64,000 nucleotides of DNA from Piper betle (taxonomy: Eukaryota > Streptophyta > Magnoliopsida > Piperales > Piperaceae): positions 1 to 64,000 of the forward strand of contig JAURVB010013332.1 in assembly GCA_033002965.1 (NCBI GenBank). The letters run 5' to 3'. Shown piece by piece: positions 1-11,249 of the stretch (positions within the stretch are counted from its first letter, which is position 1; every line of letters begins with the position of its first letter). Below the pieces are notes generated by a model that made no database searches, was not told where the DNA came from, and saw only the letters and a list, made by a program, of their open reading frames with translations. A program made the position numbers and the translations under genes.

Positions 1-795
1 TTATAAATACGAGACATCAGATGTCCGAACTTGTGGTTCAAAGGGTACTAAAGGCAACCACCTGAGAGCACTGGTCTTCATGCTCAAAATGAGAATTATG
101 GAGGAAAAGAAGGTCTTAGGATATACTAGTAGTCTCAAGGGACCAGAAGATGAATGAGAAAATACCAATAGAGGCATTTAGCAATAGCAGAGTAGTCACG
201 GATGCCACCTAGTCTGTAGCCCAATGTGGTCTTCAGTAGGTGCCTTCAGAGAGTTCTAGAAGCATATGAATGTTTCTTCTTCACATGAGAGTTTGCTATC
301 ATAGCCAGTTTGATATTAGTTATATTTTGACCAGTAATACTCATTCCTGACGTGCTTTTATAATATATGTAGGTGATGAGCATAAATTGATGTGCCAACC
401 TGGACGGAGGAGCATTGATGTCTCTTGCACACTCATGTCAGATGATAGAATGTTAATGTTTTGTTGATGTTGTCATTATACGAAAATGGTGTGATGCATC
501 ATTGTGCTACGATTAACATGACACATGACACGGTCAAACAGCAGAATTTCACCGCATTACTTGAATACAGGTTTTACAAACATGCTTCGGATATTTAATA
601 TGTACAACAAGTGGGTTAATATCACGTATTCTGACGAATGCATCATTAACGCAATGTGGGAGACCCTACCAATAAATCGATTACGTCAAACCGACCGAAA
701 GAATGTTGTGTGAATGAAAACAGCCGATATACACATACACATACATACATACACATACATACACACATATCGCAGCACTCCGATTGTGGTGTTTC
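1..795 (+). mobile_element. Degenerate LTR tail (E1-like family, 3' part)
   Basis: This stretch follows, in order, the reverse complement of the right-hand portion of the E1 LTR (35400 down to 34433). Landmarks are 'gagtttgctatcatagcc' near 288, the 'accagtaatactcattcctg' block near 330, 'tatatgtaggtgatgagc' near 364 and 'ggaggagcattg' near 405. The tail near 780-795 resembles the E1 terminal 'GGATTTGGGGTGTTACA'. It is far more diverged than the E1 copies and has no coding capacity. The left end is cut by the window edge. Confidence 0.6.
722..770. repeat. Microsatellite, (ACAT)n / (AC)n
   Basis: An imperfect run of acat and ac units lies inside the degenerate LTR tail. Confidence 0.85.
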
Positions 796-3103
796 ACCGT
801 CAGAACCCGCGACCTAGTTTAGTTATTATCACCTAACTTATCGTCAAATCGTCGTGTTTTGTTTGTGTCACCACTAATCACAAGGCGAGTTTATGTCAAA
901 TGTGAAATAAGAGCGATGAGGGTTGGTGCAGCTGAATATATGATGACAACGCGAAAGAAGATGAGAAATGGGTTATCATAACATTAAGTGAAAGTATGTA
1001 GTACTTTTCTTTTTATATATTTGATCGTAGAAATAGTTTTAAAGCTAAATAACGGATTAGAAAGCGTTTATAGGGTAATTTGGGTGGGTTATTAGTTATA
1101 GAACATGTCATTGTATGTTATGGAGTGTGATATATTTTGGTGGAATTTTTCCACATTTTTCTAGATTTTTTAAAATTTATTACTTAAGTGGTTATTATTT
1201 TAGACTCCGAGTAAGAACGAGTCAATACTTTATTTACGAGTCGGCTAACCGAAGTGTTTCTTCTCCCTCCCGACACTTCCCTCACCCCAAACCCCATCGT
1301 TACCACCCCCGTGGTTGCTGCCGCCGCCATTGCCGACGCCGCGAAGTGCCACCGTGCCACTCGCCGTCATGCCCTGACCAACCTTGGCGACTGTCATCGC
1401 CGCCATGACACCGCAATCGCCCCACGAGCCCTAACACTCCCCAAGTCGATCTCGCCCTGTCTGGGCCGCACCGCTGCCACCGTGATGTCGACAACCTCTC
1501 CCTTGACCCTCCCGACATTTCCTCTAGCGCCACCGCTGAGGCTGGCCATGGGCCTGATCGGAGCAACCGACTACCCCGATCGAACTCATCACCACCGTCA
1601 GCGATCATCACCACTGCCACCATCTTCATCGTCACCACCATTGGGTCGAGCTTGTCGAAGCCGGTGCCAACAGTACCCCATACCACTACCACCTCGTCCG
1701 TCGCTAGAAAACTATAGAAAAATTGCCGAAACCTGCCAAAAACTAGATTCGTTGGAATTCGATGGATCTTCTACCAAGTTCATCCAGTCGAACCTGATCG
1801 GAACTTCAAATGCCGTCGAGCACCGATTTGAGCTCCATGATGCACAATGAAACCTTAACCGCCACCGATTGCTGACAACACGAGGTACATCACCTCTGAT
1901 ACAATTATTTAAAATTGATTATTATTAGCGCAACATGCTAGGATTGATTGTTTGACATGATGAATGCTTGATTGTGAATGAAATGATGGTTTGCATGACT
2001 TGTTTGATAGTGAATGTATATTAGTAATCTAATTAAGTAAAATAAATTTGAGCATGCTAATTGACTGCAACGTAACTTAGAAAAACATAATAAAGATTGG
2101 TATGAATAGGATAAGGTAGAATCATTTCTACATTGATAATTGTTTGACTACTTGATGGATGATGTTTGTGTTGTGAGTGTGTTGATGATGAGTTTGATGT
2201 ATCATTTAGTAGTGGGCATTAGCTTCTAGATTTGACGTGTAGGGACAGAGGAGGAGCCCGCTGCCCAGGTCACCCGAGGACACGCTTGAACTTTTGCCAG
2301 GTCTATTAAGACTCACTTCTTGTTTTATCCTCACACACCATTGCGTTTTGCTTCGCAGGTAAGTGGATGTGTCGAGTAGTGGATTTATTCTATCTCACCC
2401 AAGCGGGCCATTTAGTCACACGTCATTTTCATATTAGTAACCTCGAGGATGAGATCCCTCAAGTTTATTTTCAAAACTCGTATCTAGTTCATGATGCCTT
2501 TCAGCCTATTATATGAATCCCTACCCAGCACCTATATACATGTAAGTCTTCGCGTTTTCAATGAGAGATGGAATGAGGAAGTTCGACAATTGTGCTATGC
2601 GGTATGCATGTGTTAGTCAATAGTGGGGTTTGGAATTGGTGAGCATCCACTCTATTCCTCTAGGAATCCTGACAACTCACCTTTTGAGTTCTCCTAAACC
2701 TGGAGGAGAGTGTGGAGTGTTTATGGCATACGTTGTGTAGTGCATGCTCATACTTGTGGCGTAGAAGGCACCGAAGGCGCATGTTTGAGAGTACTCGGCC
2801 CTTGTAGTTAGGGACCAGAGCAATACAAAGGATGTAGATGGCTGAGATGAACGAGAATAATTTTCCCGCGCAAAGGGATAGTTTAAATGGCCAAGGAAAG
2901 AGAATGTTATGGAAAGAGAAAAATATAGAAAGGGGATACTGCTACCTGAGGGCGACGACTCCTATTATTGCCCTTATAAGAGTTATTGGGGAAGTATATG
3001 AGATTTTTATTAAACAAGAGGGTTAGCTCTCCTGTGTCAGATTGTTATTAGTTATTTTCTGAACCGGTAACACTCGTTACTAACAGTTTTCTATATTTAT
3101 GTA

Positions 3104-4835
3104 TGTAACGACCCGCCTGTTCTGAGCTACGAGCCAAGTGTTACTATATGAAACTAAGTGTCTCATAAATTAATTTTCTATTAATTTTTCAAGATTTTAA
3201 GTAAACTCTTGACATAAAGTAAATATAATAAATGCTCAAAATAATCTACGTCCCTTGAACCGAACCAAAATCCCACTGCCATGCAAACAACCTCGAGAAA
3301 AGAATAGCCAATAATAGAGTCCTCCAGTTGTCCCAACTCTACCCATCCTTTCATGCTCATACCTACGGAAGTAATTCCGCGTTAGTGATAAAAACACTAA
3401 GTCGTATAATTAAATGAAACAAGTCAATATAATCCCTATTATCATTTCTCGAGACTTTTAGTAGTTATGAGCCTATGCTCGAGCTCCAATTATGTTGGGA
3501 GGGGTGGCCGCCCATCCAGCTACAATCCACATGTATGCGCACACACACTACGTGGCCCTCGACCTATAGTTACCGATATTTCGCCATTGACTCACCCTCT
3601 TGGTATCACAAGTGCATACATAAGCCGTTTTGCACCACTGCGCCTTGTCACCCCTTTCAGCATGGGGGCATGTATTTAATCTTTCAGGGGGTGCTGCCCT
3701 ATTTCAGATTGAGTCAATTCATTAACCCCGGTTGCGCTTGAAGTGCATGGTGGTCGAATATAAACTCAAGTCGACCAAGACTCCAACATAGTAATCCTTT
3801 AAGGGTGCTGCCCTATGTCGGACTGAGCCAATTCTTTGACCCCGGCTGTACTTGGCACATGGTGATCGAATGTGGAGTCGGGCTGACCAAGACTCACAAA
3901 TCGAAATATATAACATTTCAAGTAATTATACAAGCCTGAAATTGTGATGAGGAACCCGCAACTATGACACATGATCCTAACGTGAATGCAATTTCTCTAA
4001 AGCCAAATGTGCTCACAAGCTATCCAAACAGAACTCTCCTTTATATAGAAGAATATGTGTGGAATTCAAGAAGTCATTATATTAAATTTTATTAATATGT
4101 GTGGAATTTAAGAAGTCACTACATTAAATTTTATACAAAAGAACATAATTACTCATGACTATCTCATTTGTGTGATAATGAAAAGTCAAAAACTTACTAT
4201 TAAGCGAATATGAATGAGTTATAATTGATAATTTATGATATTGATTCTTAAGAATTTATTTAATTAAATATTATTTATGGTTCATTCTAAGATTTATAAA
4301 ACCCTAAATAAAATAACCTAATTATTTTTTGACCCCATCTTGAGAATTTTCATCTTTGAAAATATAATAGGGTCATGAGTAGAAATTTTTATTTTTTTGA
4401 TTTAAGCATTGCCACTCATATGCATAGCTAAACTAGGGTACACTGTCCCAGGACACTATTATCCATATTGCACAGGTGTCCCATACTACCCATACTAACT
4501 AGATAACACCTTTGATTATAAAGGCGTCTCATATACGCTTATTGGTTTAGGTGTCACGTGCACCTAACATGACACACAAGTAGTACACCTATAATGACTT
4601 ACCATCTAAAACAATGAAAATTAATTTTATAAAAGAATGATCAATTTGTATATAAAAAAATTTACCCTTGGGATAGTGGACTGTTAGACTTTCAATATGG
4701 TAATGATTGATTTGCATGGTTCCGTGGGAAACACAGCTCTGATACCACCTATAACGAGCCGCCCGTTCCGAGCCACGAGCTAAGCATTACTATATAAAAC
4801 TAAGTGTCTCATAAATTAATTTTCTAGAAATCAAT
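3104..4835 (-). mobile_element. Short LTR element with non-coding interior of about 400 bp; 5' LTR truncated
   Basis: The left LTR begins TGTAACGACCCGCC at 3104 and matches the solo LTR at 23554-24685 over most of its length. On the minus strand a polypurine-like stretch (complement of 'ccccatcttgag' near 4337) marks the LTR/interior boundary. A tRNA-iMet primer binding site lies at 4736-4747, directly beside a second LTR start (TATAACGAGCCGCCCG at 4750) that continues only about 85 bases. The interior between primer site and polypurine tract is about 400 bp and has no open frame of note, so this is a TRIM/LARD-like non-autonomous element. The exact left LTR/interior boundary is uncertain by some tens of bases. 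Confidence 0.65.
4736..4747 (-). promoter_or_regulatory. Primer binding site, tRNA-iMet type
   Basis: The minus strand reads TGGTATCAGAGC, the standard plant LTR-retrotransposon primer site complementary to the 3' end of initiator tRNA-Met. It sits 2 bases inside the 5' LTR start at 4750, which fixes the element's orientation as minus. Confidence 0.85.
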
Positions 4836-4935
4836 TCTTTGATTACTGATGTTTTTCTTTAATATATGTAGGTGATTAGTCTTTTGACCGTTGTAGGCGG
4901 ATGGATCGAAAGGCTCATGGTGGGGGATTTCTTGT

Positions 4936-6174
4936 TGTATTTGTGTTAATTACCAAATTAATGTAATATGAAATTAGGATCTAGTATATTACAAAATAAG
5001 CCCTGAAGTTATATAAATTTGTATAATACGGGATAAGTTAATTGATTGTTATTGTGCACGTGTGTTTTATTATTATATTATTATTGTGGGGCAAACACAG
5101 TTTGAGGCACTCTAACCATCGTCTACCGGGTATAAGCTTCAAAGTTCAAAAACACGATGAAGAGCTTACCAGGTATGCAAAATATATTTGTTATAACTGT
5201 GTGTGTGTGTGTGTGATAAAGAAACGTGGATAGGAGCATATGATTCGCACAGCTTAAAAACACATGTGAAGTTTGGATGTTAGGGTTTGATACCATGGCA
5301 TTCGATGATGTTGTGTTTAATTATTTTATAATTTTTTGCACTTATTGGGTATGTAGAACTCGTAACCACAACCATTGTTTAAATTCTCTATATTCATCCA
5401 CATATAAGAAATTAAGAAATGTAATAAATCACTTGAACTAAATAGTAAGAAATTTTTTATGTCATAACATTCAACCTCAAAACTATAGCAGGAGTGCGCC
5501 TCTTCTACAATTGAAAGTGATCGTAAATATTTTAAAAATCACCACCCATAGTCACCAGGGAAGTTTTGCCTTTGTTGTGGATAGGGGTAATCATATAAGA
5601 TTTCTTTACGTCGAAGATTCACCTTTGTAGCATGAAATCTACACGTATTTTATAAAAACCAAGTTTTATATCCACCTTAAACCTTAACGGAGGGTTGAGA
5701 TCCGCTTCTATAAAATCTTTACGCTATAGTCCGGCGAGTACCTTTTAAATGACAATATCACGATTTAGTCCATCCCTTCGGGCCAAATTGAAGTGTTATA
5801 TGAACTCATAGACCCGGACCCGATATAGTTAAACCCAAAACTAATATATTTTGATCGGGTTAAGTTGGGTATCTTGTTTGCCCAGACGCTTGACAACGCT
5901 AATTATACATCATAAAACCTGCCCAATTTATTACAAAACCAAACCTGACATCCCCCTAGCAATTGGCTCTACGACTGCTAATAGGTCACATTGCTGTTGC
6001 TACAGTTACGAAAAGAAAATTTGACAAATCTTAACAAACAAAACACTCCACGTAACCCAAACAGTTTCTCAAGACTAGGCGTGGCCGAGTGGGCCCCACC
6101 CCCTATAGGCTTTCTTGTGATAGACCCTAGCCACCGTCAGTCGACGGGGGCCAACTCCATCACAAATCTAGAGT
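4936..6174. other. Non-coding stretch, nothing recognised
   Basis: AT-rich sequence with a short (GT)n run near 5202-5216 and no open frame above about 65 codons. The segment 5950-6170 is less AT-rich but showed no recognisable gene or repeat end. Confidence 0.5.
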
Positions 6175-6590
6175 TTGAACAACTTCTGTGATGTCATTAT
6201 TGTCACTGATGGTGGCTATGAAATTATATTTTCTGAAGTAAATGGAATATTACAGCCAAAAATTATTTATACAGAAACGGATCAAACAGGAGGAAGTGGA
6301 GCACAGCAAGCCGAGAAGAAAGCGGTGCTCGAATGTCTCAAATTTTGTTTACAACTCCGGTGCGAAAAATGCTATTTTACTAACAGAGTGCAGGTCTATC
6401 ACGGTGGGACTTGAACTCCAAAATTGCAGCCCCTTGACAGCTATTGAATGGTGCAAAACTATTCCCGATTGAAAGGTCTGCATGATCGTTGGACTTCTGC
6501 TAATGTGGTTCTACAAGCTAACGCTTTAGTCCAGACTTGTAAAAAGATAAAAGGCCGTTCATTATGTACTGGTTCTGAGTGATTGTTTTT
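6175..6590 (+). pseudogene. Possible RNase H-like retroelement fragment
   Basis: An open frame from 6175 contains a 'VTDGGY' start and then 'QQAEKKAVLECLKFC'. This resembles the acidic strand and the conserved Q/A-E helix of the RNase H-like domain of plant non-LTR elements. A frame change near 6385-6410 is needed to continue to 'LTECRS', and a third frame carries 'KGLHDRWTSANVV...QANALVQ' before a stop near 6583, similar in layout to the end of such domains. I infer a decayed LINE-type RNase H remnant. The match is by pattern only, and it could be chance. Confidence 0.3.
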
Positions 6591-6978
6591 TGTTTGATAA
6601 AAAAATAATAACAGCCGGCAACTTTCATGTTCATCGCCGACGTGAATTTATACATGAAAAATGCCATACACGAGGACTAAAATAGGATAAAGAAGCACAA
6701 AACTAAAGTTTGAACACAGATTCCTGTCATCACAACTTACGTGCAATGAACTATAACAAATCTGTTGAAAAGGTCCCAAGCATTGGCCCGTTAAACCATG
6801 ACACATACAGAAGAATGTTTACCCAGATATTAAAACGCCATGCGGGAGATCTCAGCTCTTTACGGAAAGCCAGTGTAACACAGGTGACAACGCAAAGTTT
6901 GGGATGCTCTATCATGCCGAAAGACGAGTGTTGGCCATAGCTCCTTAACCGTCTTTCTCATATCTCCACGTCCAATCC
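6591..6978. other. 3' flank of the pseudouridine synthase gene
   Basis: No coding signal on either strand beyond short chance frames. It probably includes the 3' untranslated region of the minus-strand gene ending at 6979. Confidence 0.5.
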
Positions 6979-8718
6979 TTAACATACAGGATGATTACAT
7001 CCATCGTCATTTCCATCAACTTTATGGCAACTCCCACCAGCTGGTACAAAATTGGCTTCAACCCTGCGCAAGTCTGGATAATTACGGTGGTTCAGAGAAT
7101 GCAACCACAGGCCCACAACTCCCTCCTTCGTTTCAGTTGAAGCTATGTGCAAAAATATGCACTGTATCTTAAACTTCTCTGCTTCATCCTTGTAAGATTC
7201 CATAGATATCTCCTCGTGAGTAGCGTTCCATTTATTGTTATAAGATGAAAACATGCATTCGTCTAAATACAAACCCACTTCGGGTGCAGTGGGAACATTG
7301 ATACTAACGTCCCTAGAAAAGCAAGAAGCAAAAAACTAAATAAGCAAATGAAAAAAAGAACGAAATTTTCAAGCCAGTAGAAGGAGAAATTTCAAACCAA
7401 CTTGTTCAAAGCGGTGGTAATCAAAGACTCCGGCGCACAGTTCCTCATAACTGCCACAGCAAGCCCAATCATCTTTCTTATTTGGTGGAGCATGAAGCTC
7501 TGCCCCACAACCTCACATCGAATAAACTCCATCCCTTCAACACTAATAGTCGAATTTGCAGTGAACGACACAATGTATCTACGAGCTGATGGATCTTCAG
7601 CCTTAGTCCTTGTTGTGAAATTATGGAAGTTGTGAGAACCCACGAAATGCCCCAGAATTCGGTTAAACCTATCTTTCTCTTTTTCACCATATGTAAATGG
7701 TGACCTTGTTGCTTTACTTGTAGCATCCTCTTCACAGCTATTCAACTCATGATTCACATCCGTTTTTTCATCCTTAGAAACAGATTCACTTATTTGCTCC
7801 CTTATGTCCCCTCCGTGACCAGAATCACCTAATTGCATATCTCCCACATGACTCCCACTTGCTTCTCTCAAATCACCCATCTTCTTCATCATCCCATCCC
7901 CGTTACCTTCCAAGCCATTATCCATTTTATCTCGCATATATGTCGGGCTCAACCCAAATTTCCAACTTAGATCACTTCCTTCTTCATCGTTCTCCTCCAG
8001 CTTCTCCACAATCTTCCCTCCTTCCTCGCCCAATTCACAATCACTTATGACCGAAAGTTCACTCACCACTTTCTCTATTCCCACCCCATTATCCAGGCTC
8101 TTGGCCTCCCCAATGCCGCAGAAGCGACGACCCACCGCACCAACGACCTTTCGCCCTCTCTCTGAGCACTCCTCGCACTTCGCGAGCTCATTCTCTGACC
8201 CTAAACTCACCGCCACGGCCTCCCGATCAGGGTGGGCAGCCGGATCAACCGCAAATACTGGAAGCAAATAGACATACCTTCGGCGGTCGCAGAACTTCTT
8301 GGCGCTAAAAGAGTTGGTGACCCTTTTGTACCCGAAAATCCGAATTTGCGGCGGCAGGCGAGGCATTGAGGCGATCGGCGAGACCCTGCGGATCGACGTA
8401 GAACCTGCCGGAGACGACTTGGCCAGCGGCGGAGACACCCTTGTCGGTGCGGGCCGACCTGGCCCAATCGTAGCGCTTGGGGCAGCCACGGTCACCCTCC
8501 GGCACGGCGCCGGCGAGGAAGAGCGCCTCCTCGAGGTCTCCCTCGATGGTTTTGGCACCGGGGTTCTTCTGCATACCCTGGTACCCGGCGCCACAATAGG
8601 CGAGGAAGATTGCCGCCTTCCGCCTTTTGTACCGGCGGTGTCCGGGCTCTGCAGGAACGTCGCCGGCGACTTCGCCGTCAGTGGAAGACATTTTGGGCTT
8701 CTTCGTGGGGGGCTCCAT
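6979..8718 (-). CDS. tRNA pseudouridine synthase, PUS1/TruA family; two exons, one frameshift
   Basis: The enzyme family isomerises uridine to pseudouridine in tRNA. Exon 1 runs 8718-7402 and exon 2 runs 7312-6979. The intron 7401-7313 has GT/AG ends and splits a Lys codon cleanly. The start at 8718 gives a basic N-terminus (PPTKKPK), then FLAYCGAGYQGMQ (residues 38-50) and the catalytic motif RSARTDKGVSAAGQ with Asp92. Later family blocks are RRRYVYLLPVFA, SHNFHNFTTRTKAEDPSARR, GQSFMLHQIRKMIGLAVAVM, NVPTAPEVGLYLDECMF and LWLHSLNHRNYPDL. A poorly conserved acidic insert of about 150 residues splits the domain. Allowing for one extra base, the product is 549 residues. The frame breaks between DRLNAS and LPPQIRIFGYKR near 8355-8361. 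The remainder is open, so either a young null allele or a sequence error is possible. Exon 1 is GC-rich at its 5' end. Confidence 0.88.
8355..8361 (-). other. Apparent single-base insertion (frameshift) in the pseudouridine synthase gene
   Basis: Reading from 8718, the frame gives ...LADRLNAS and then runs off into unrelated residues to a stop 137 codons in. The frame offset by one base gives LPPQIRIFGYKR at once. One surplus C on the coding strand (about 8358) accounts for it. No GT/AG intron could remove it without losing conserved residues. Confidence 0.8.
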
Positions 8719-9820
8719 TTTTAGGGTTTCAATTCAGACTCGTATTTTTCGGTAGGGATTTTTGGGGAGGGGAGAAAGGCGTTGATGGGCTTACCTTTCT
8801 TGACGAGGCCAATAACTCAATTGTTAGAGATCTTAAGTCTCCTTCTTATCGTGTGATTGATATACACAAAATAAAATATAAAAGACAAAAGATACATAAA
8901 TTTAATATAGAAATCCCTAAAGTATGAAAATAAATTACAAACCATCTATTATAATAACTAGGTAAAAATTTTTAATTGAGAAAACTCATATATTGTGAGA
9001 AAAAGCCCGCCCTCTAAAAAATAGGTTTAAGGTTTAAAGTTTATAAAAAGCTTCACTACAAAACCTTATATTGAAGCGCTTAATATCACATTAGGTTATG
9101 TATGCCCTTATATACAACTACATTTTATAAAAAAATGGATACAAAATATTATATATGAGATACAACCAACCTCTTAAATATAAAAAACTAATACCAAGTG
9201 CTCTTTTATGAGTATTAAAACTCTAATTAATGAATCTTTTCTTTGTCTTTCATAATTTTTTTGAATTTATCGTACATCTTAAAATAATTCAATGCCTTTT
9301 ATGACTTTTTATATAGTTATACATTCTTTTCACATTTAACGTATAACAAGGGACTCTAACAACCTTAGTTCATATTTCATGATTGTGTGATCAAGAATAA
9401 TTTCATGTGACATTCATCACCTTAGAGGTGTTTTGAGACAAGTCCAAATTTGGAGCACTAGTGTATCGTCGGTGATTGTTATTTTTACTTTTTCATATCG
9501 AACTTGAACCAGTTATTTTTTGATTTAATTGAGTCCAACCAGAATCAAACTTTGTTCCCAGGGATACGATGATCTTTACCTACTATTCAGAAGTACAAAT
9601 TTATTGGTCCAGCGACTAGAAAAAATTGTTTGCTCAGGAGGCTATTTTCCCATTTGGATAAAATAAAAGATATTTTTATAATTTTCATTAAATAGTTGAG
9701 AGAAAATGAAAAATATGAGTGAAATTAGTCTCCGGACCCAAAAGATTTTTCTGATAGAGTGACGGTAAATCTGAACTCTACTTTACAAGATGAAAATAAC
9801 CCTTTTGTTTGATAAGTGCA
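8719..9820. other. 5' flank of the pseudouridine synthase gene and AT-rich intergenic DNA
   Basis: The first 100 bases beyond the start codon are pyrimidine-rich on the minus strand, as expected for a 5' untranslated region. From 8850 on it is AT-rich with no recognised feature. Confidence 0.5.
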
Positions 9821-9824
9821 CCTC

Positions 9825-10059
9825 TATATAAGTTAAGAAGCCTGGAACCAATAATGAAGACAAATGCATATAAAGTGTGCAGCTTTGAGTCTTGTTTAAC
9901 CAATAGAATGAAAATATATAGCCATTATGGGTAGTAGTGTTTCAGCCCGAGCCTTTCCTCAATTATCTCTCATTGTTCTATATCTCAACATCTTCTGCTA
10001 GGATGACTGCAAGGAGAAGATTCTCTACCATTCCTCTCGATTTGCTTTCTCTTTTAAAG
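9825..10059 (+). other. TATA box followed by a short exon-like ATG frame
   Basis: TATATAAG lies at 9825-9832. An ATG at 10003 opens a 19-codon frame (MTARRRFSTIPLDLLSLLK) ending exactly at a good donor, AAAG|GTATTA, at 10059/10060. No downstream exon could be joined with confidence. It may be the start of a small gene or the promoter of a worn LTR. The support is positional only. Confidence 0.2.
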
Positions 10060-10267
10060 GTATTATTACTATACATATGTTAAATATATAATTCTATTTC
10101 TTATCTATTTACATGCATTATTACTATAGACATGATTTTCTATCTTCAATTGTTCAATATTACTGATTGAGGTGTGTTATCATTATTCCACATCTACAAT
10201 CCTCATCCCAAATCATTAAGATGGAGATAAGGGAATTTATGGGCTAATTATAAAGTTATTAATTAAC

Positions 10268-10371
10268 CCAATAATGAAAACTAATCTCGGGTTCATAGAA
10301 GTTGAAAAGCCTAAACCAATAATGAAAACTAATCTCCGGTTCATAGAAGTTGAAAAGCCTACTTTTTAAAG
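10268..10371. repeat. Tandem duplication, two units of about 52 bp
   Basis: The segment 'aataatgaaaactaatctc' followed by 'ggttcatagaagttgaaaag' occurs twice in direct succession with one or two differences. Confidence 0.85.
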
Positions 10372-10512
10372 AGTTACATTATTAATGTCTATAACATAGT
10401 TAATTATATGAAACTAGTATGGGCTATGTAACTATGCTCTCTTTTTCTTTATGAAAGGTTCATAGTATTATGATATAAGCTTGTTTAAATTATTCTTACC
10501 ATCAAAGAGAGA

Positions 10513-10672
10513 GACATTATAAGGTTAAGGAAGAAAAGACAAAGACATTGTAGGTTAAGGAAGAAAAGATAAAAGAGACTATAAGGTTAAGGAACAAAAG
10601 ACAAAGAGATTGTAAGGTTAAGGAAGAAAAGATAAAGAGACCGTCAAGTTAAGGAAGAAAAGATAACAGAAT
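10513..10672. repeat. Minisatellite, unit about 36 bp, 4-5 copies
   Basis: Units contain 'aaggttaaggaagaaaag' followed by variable 'acaaagaga' or 'ataaaagaga' spacers. One strand is strongly purine-rich. Confidence 0.8.
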
Positions 10673-10898
10673 ATTTTTTTCGATTAGAATTAGCATGGAT
10701 CAAGGTATACTTTTGATTTGAGTCATATCTGTTATTCATACATCTTTCAGATAGTTATTTTCATTTCTTATAATGTTAAATAGAAATGGATCAAATTCTA
10801 ACATGTCATATCAGAGATTTCTACCATAGATTTATCTGAAATTAAGGTTTATTCACTAATTACATGTACTTTGAAATTTTTCTTTAAGTTTTCATGCT

Positions 10899-11249
10899 AA
10901 ATGGATAGAGGGCAACTATGATCAGTCACCAGACACTGATTATGAGATGCTTCCAACTATCACAGGTTTCTTAGGTAAAATTTTTTCCCCTAGAACCACT
11001 CTTGGCATAAGGGGCCAAACAAAGTTCACTGCAAATCATGACATGGATACTAGGTTGACAGATGCACTTAGGGAGAGAATGCAAAGGCTAGAGTTGTTGA
11101 TTGGAGATTAGTTTGGCCTACCTTCTTCATTAGGAGGACCTTACATATTCAAGAGGCATGAGGTGGCTCAGCTAGGGTCCAGACTAGTCGGCATACCTGA
11201 GAGTAGTGGAGGGACTGGAGGGAGTAGTGGAGTAGTGGTTGGATTTTAG
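10899..11249 (+). pseudogene. Degenerate open frame, family not recognised
   Basis: A frame of 117 codons has a single internal stop. It begins KWIEGNYDQSPDTDYEM, contains LTDALRERMQRLELLIGD immediately before the stop, and ends with a Gly/Ser-rich tail (ESSGGTGGSSG). Amino-acid composition looks protein-like rather than random. I do not recognise it. It could be part of a decayed transposon protein. Confidence 0.3.

Larger units (their letters stand above)
796..4935 (+). mobile_element. Second degenerate E1-like LTR, interrupted by another element
   Basis: From about 800 the sequence follows the sense strand of the E1 LTR from its start. The matches are the 'cagaaccc' block, the 'gatgatgacaacg' block near 940, the C-rich segment at 1260-1850 (E1 36900-36220), the T-rich stretch 1900-2220, and the 'gtgtagggacagaggaggagc' block near 2240 (E1 near 35870). 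It continues through 'tactcggcccttgtag' near 2790 and 'taacactcgttactaacag' near 3067. A separate element interrupts it at 3104-4835, and similarity resumes weakly at 4850-4935 ('ttactgatgtttttctttaatatatgtagg'). The long open frames in the C-rich segment are composition artefacts. It abuts the preceding LTR tail with no interior between them. Confidence 0.55.

Noticed and set aside
1254..1850. 198-codon plus-strand frame with an overlapping 130-codon minus-strand frame
   Set aside because: It lies in the C-rich block of a worn E1-type LTR. No domain was seen, both strands are open because of base composition, and the frame is not kept in the other E1 LTR copies.
8047..8724. Several plus-strand frames (74-141 codons) over the pseudouridine synthase exon
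   Set aside because: Antisense shadows of the minus-strand coding exon with GC-rich codons. No motif was found.
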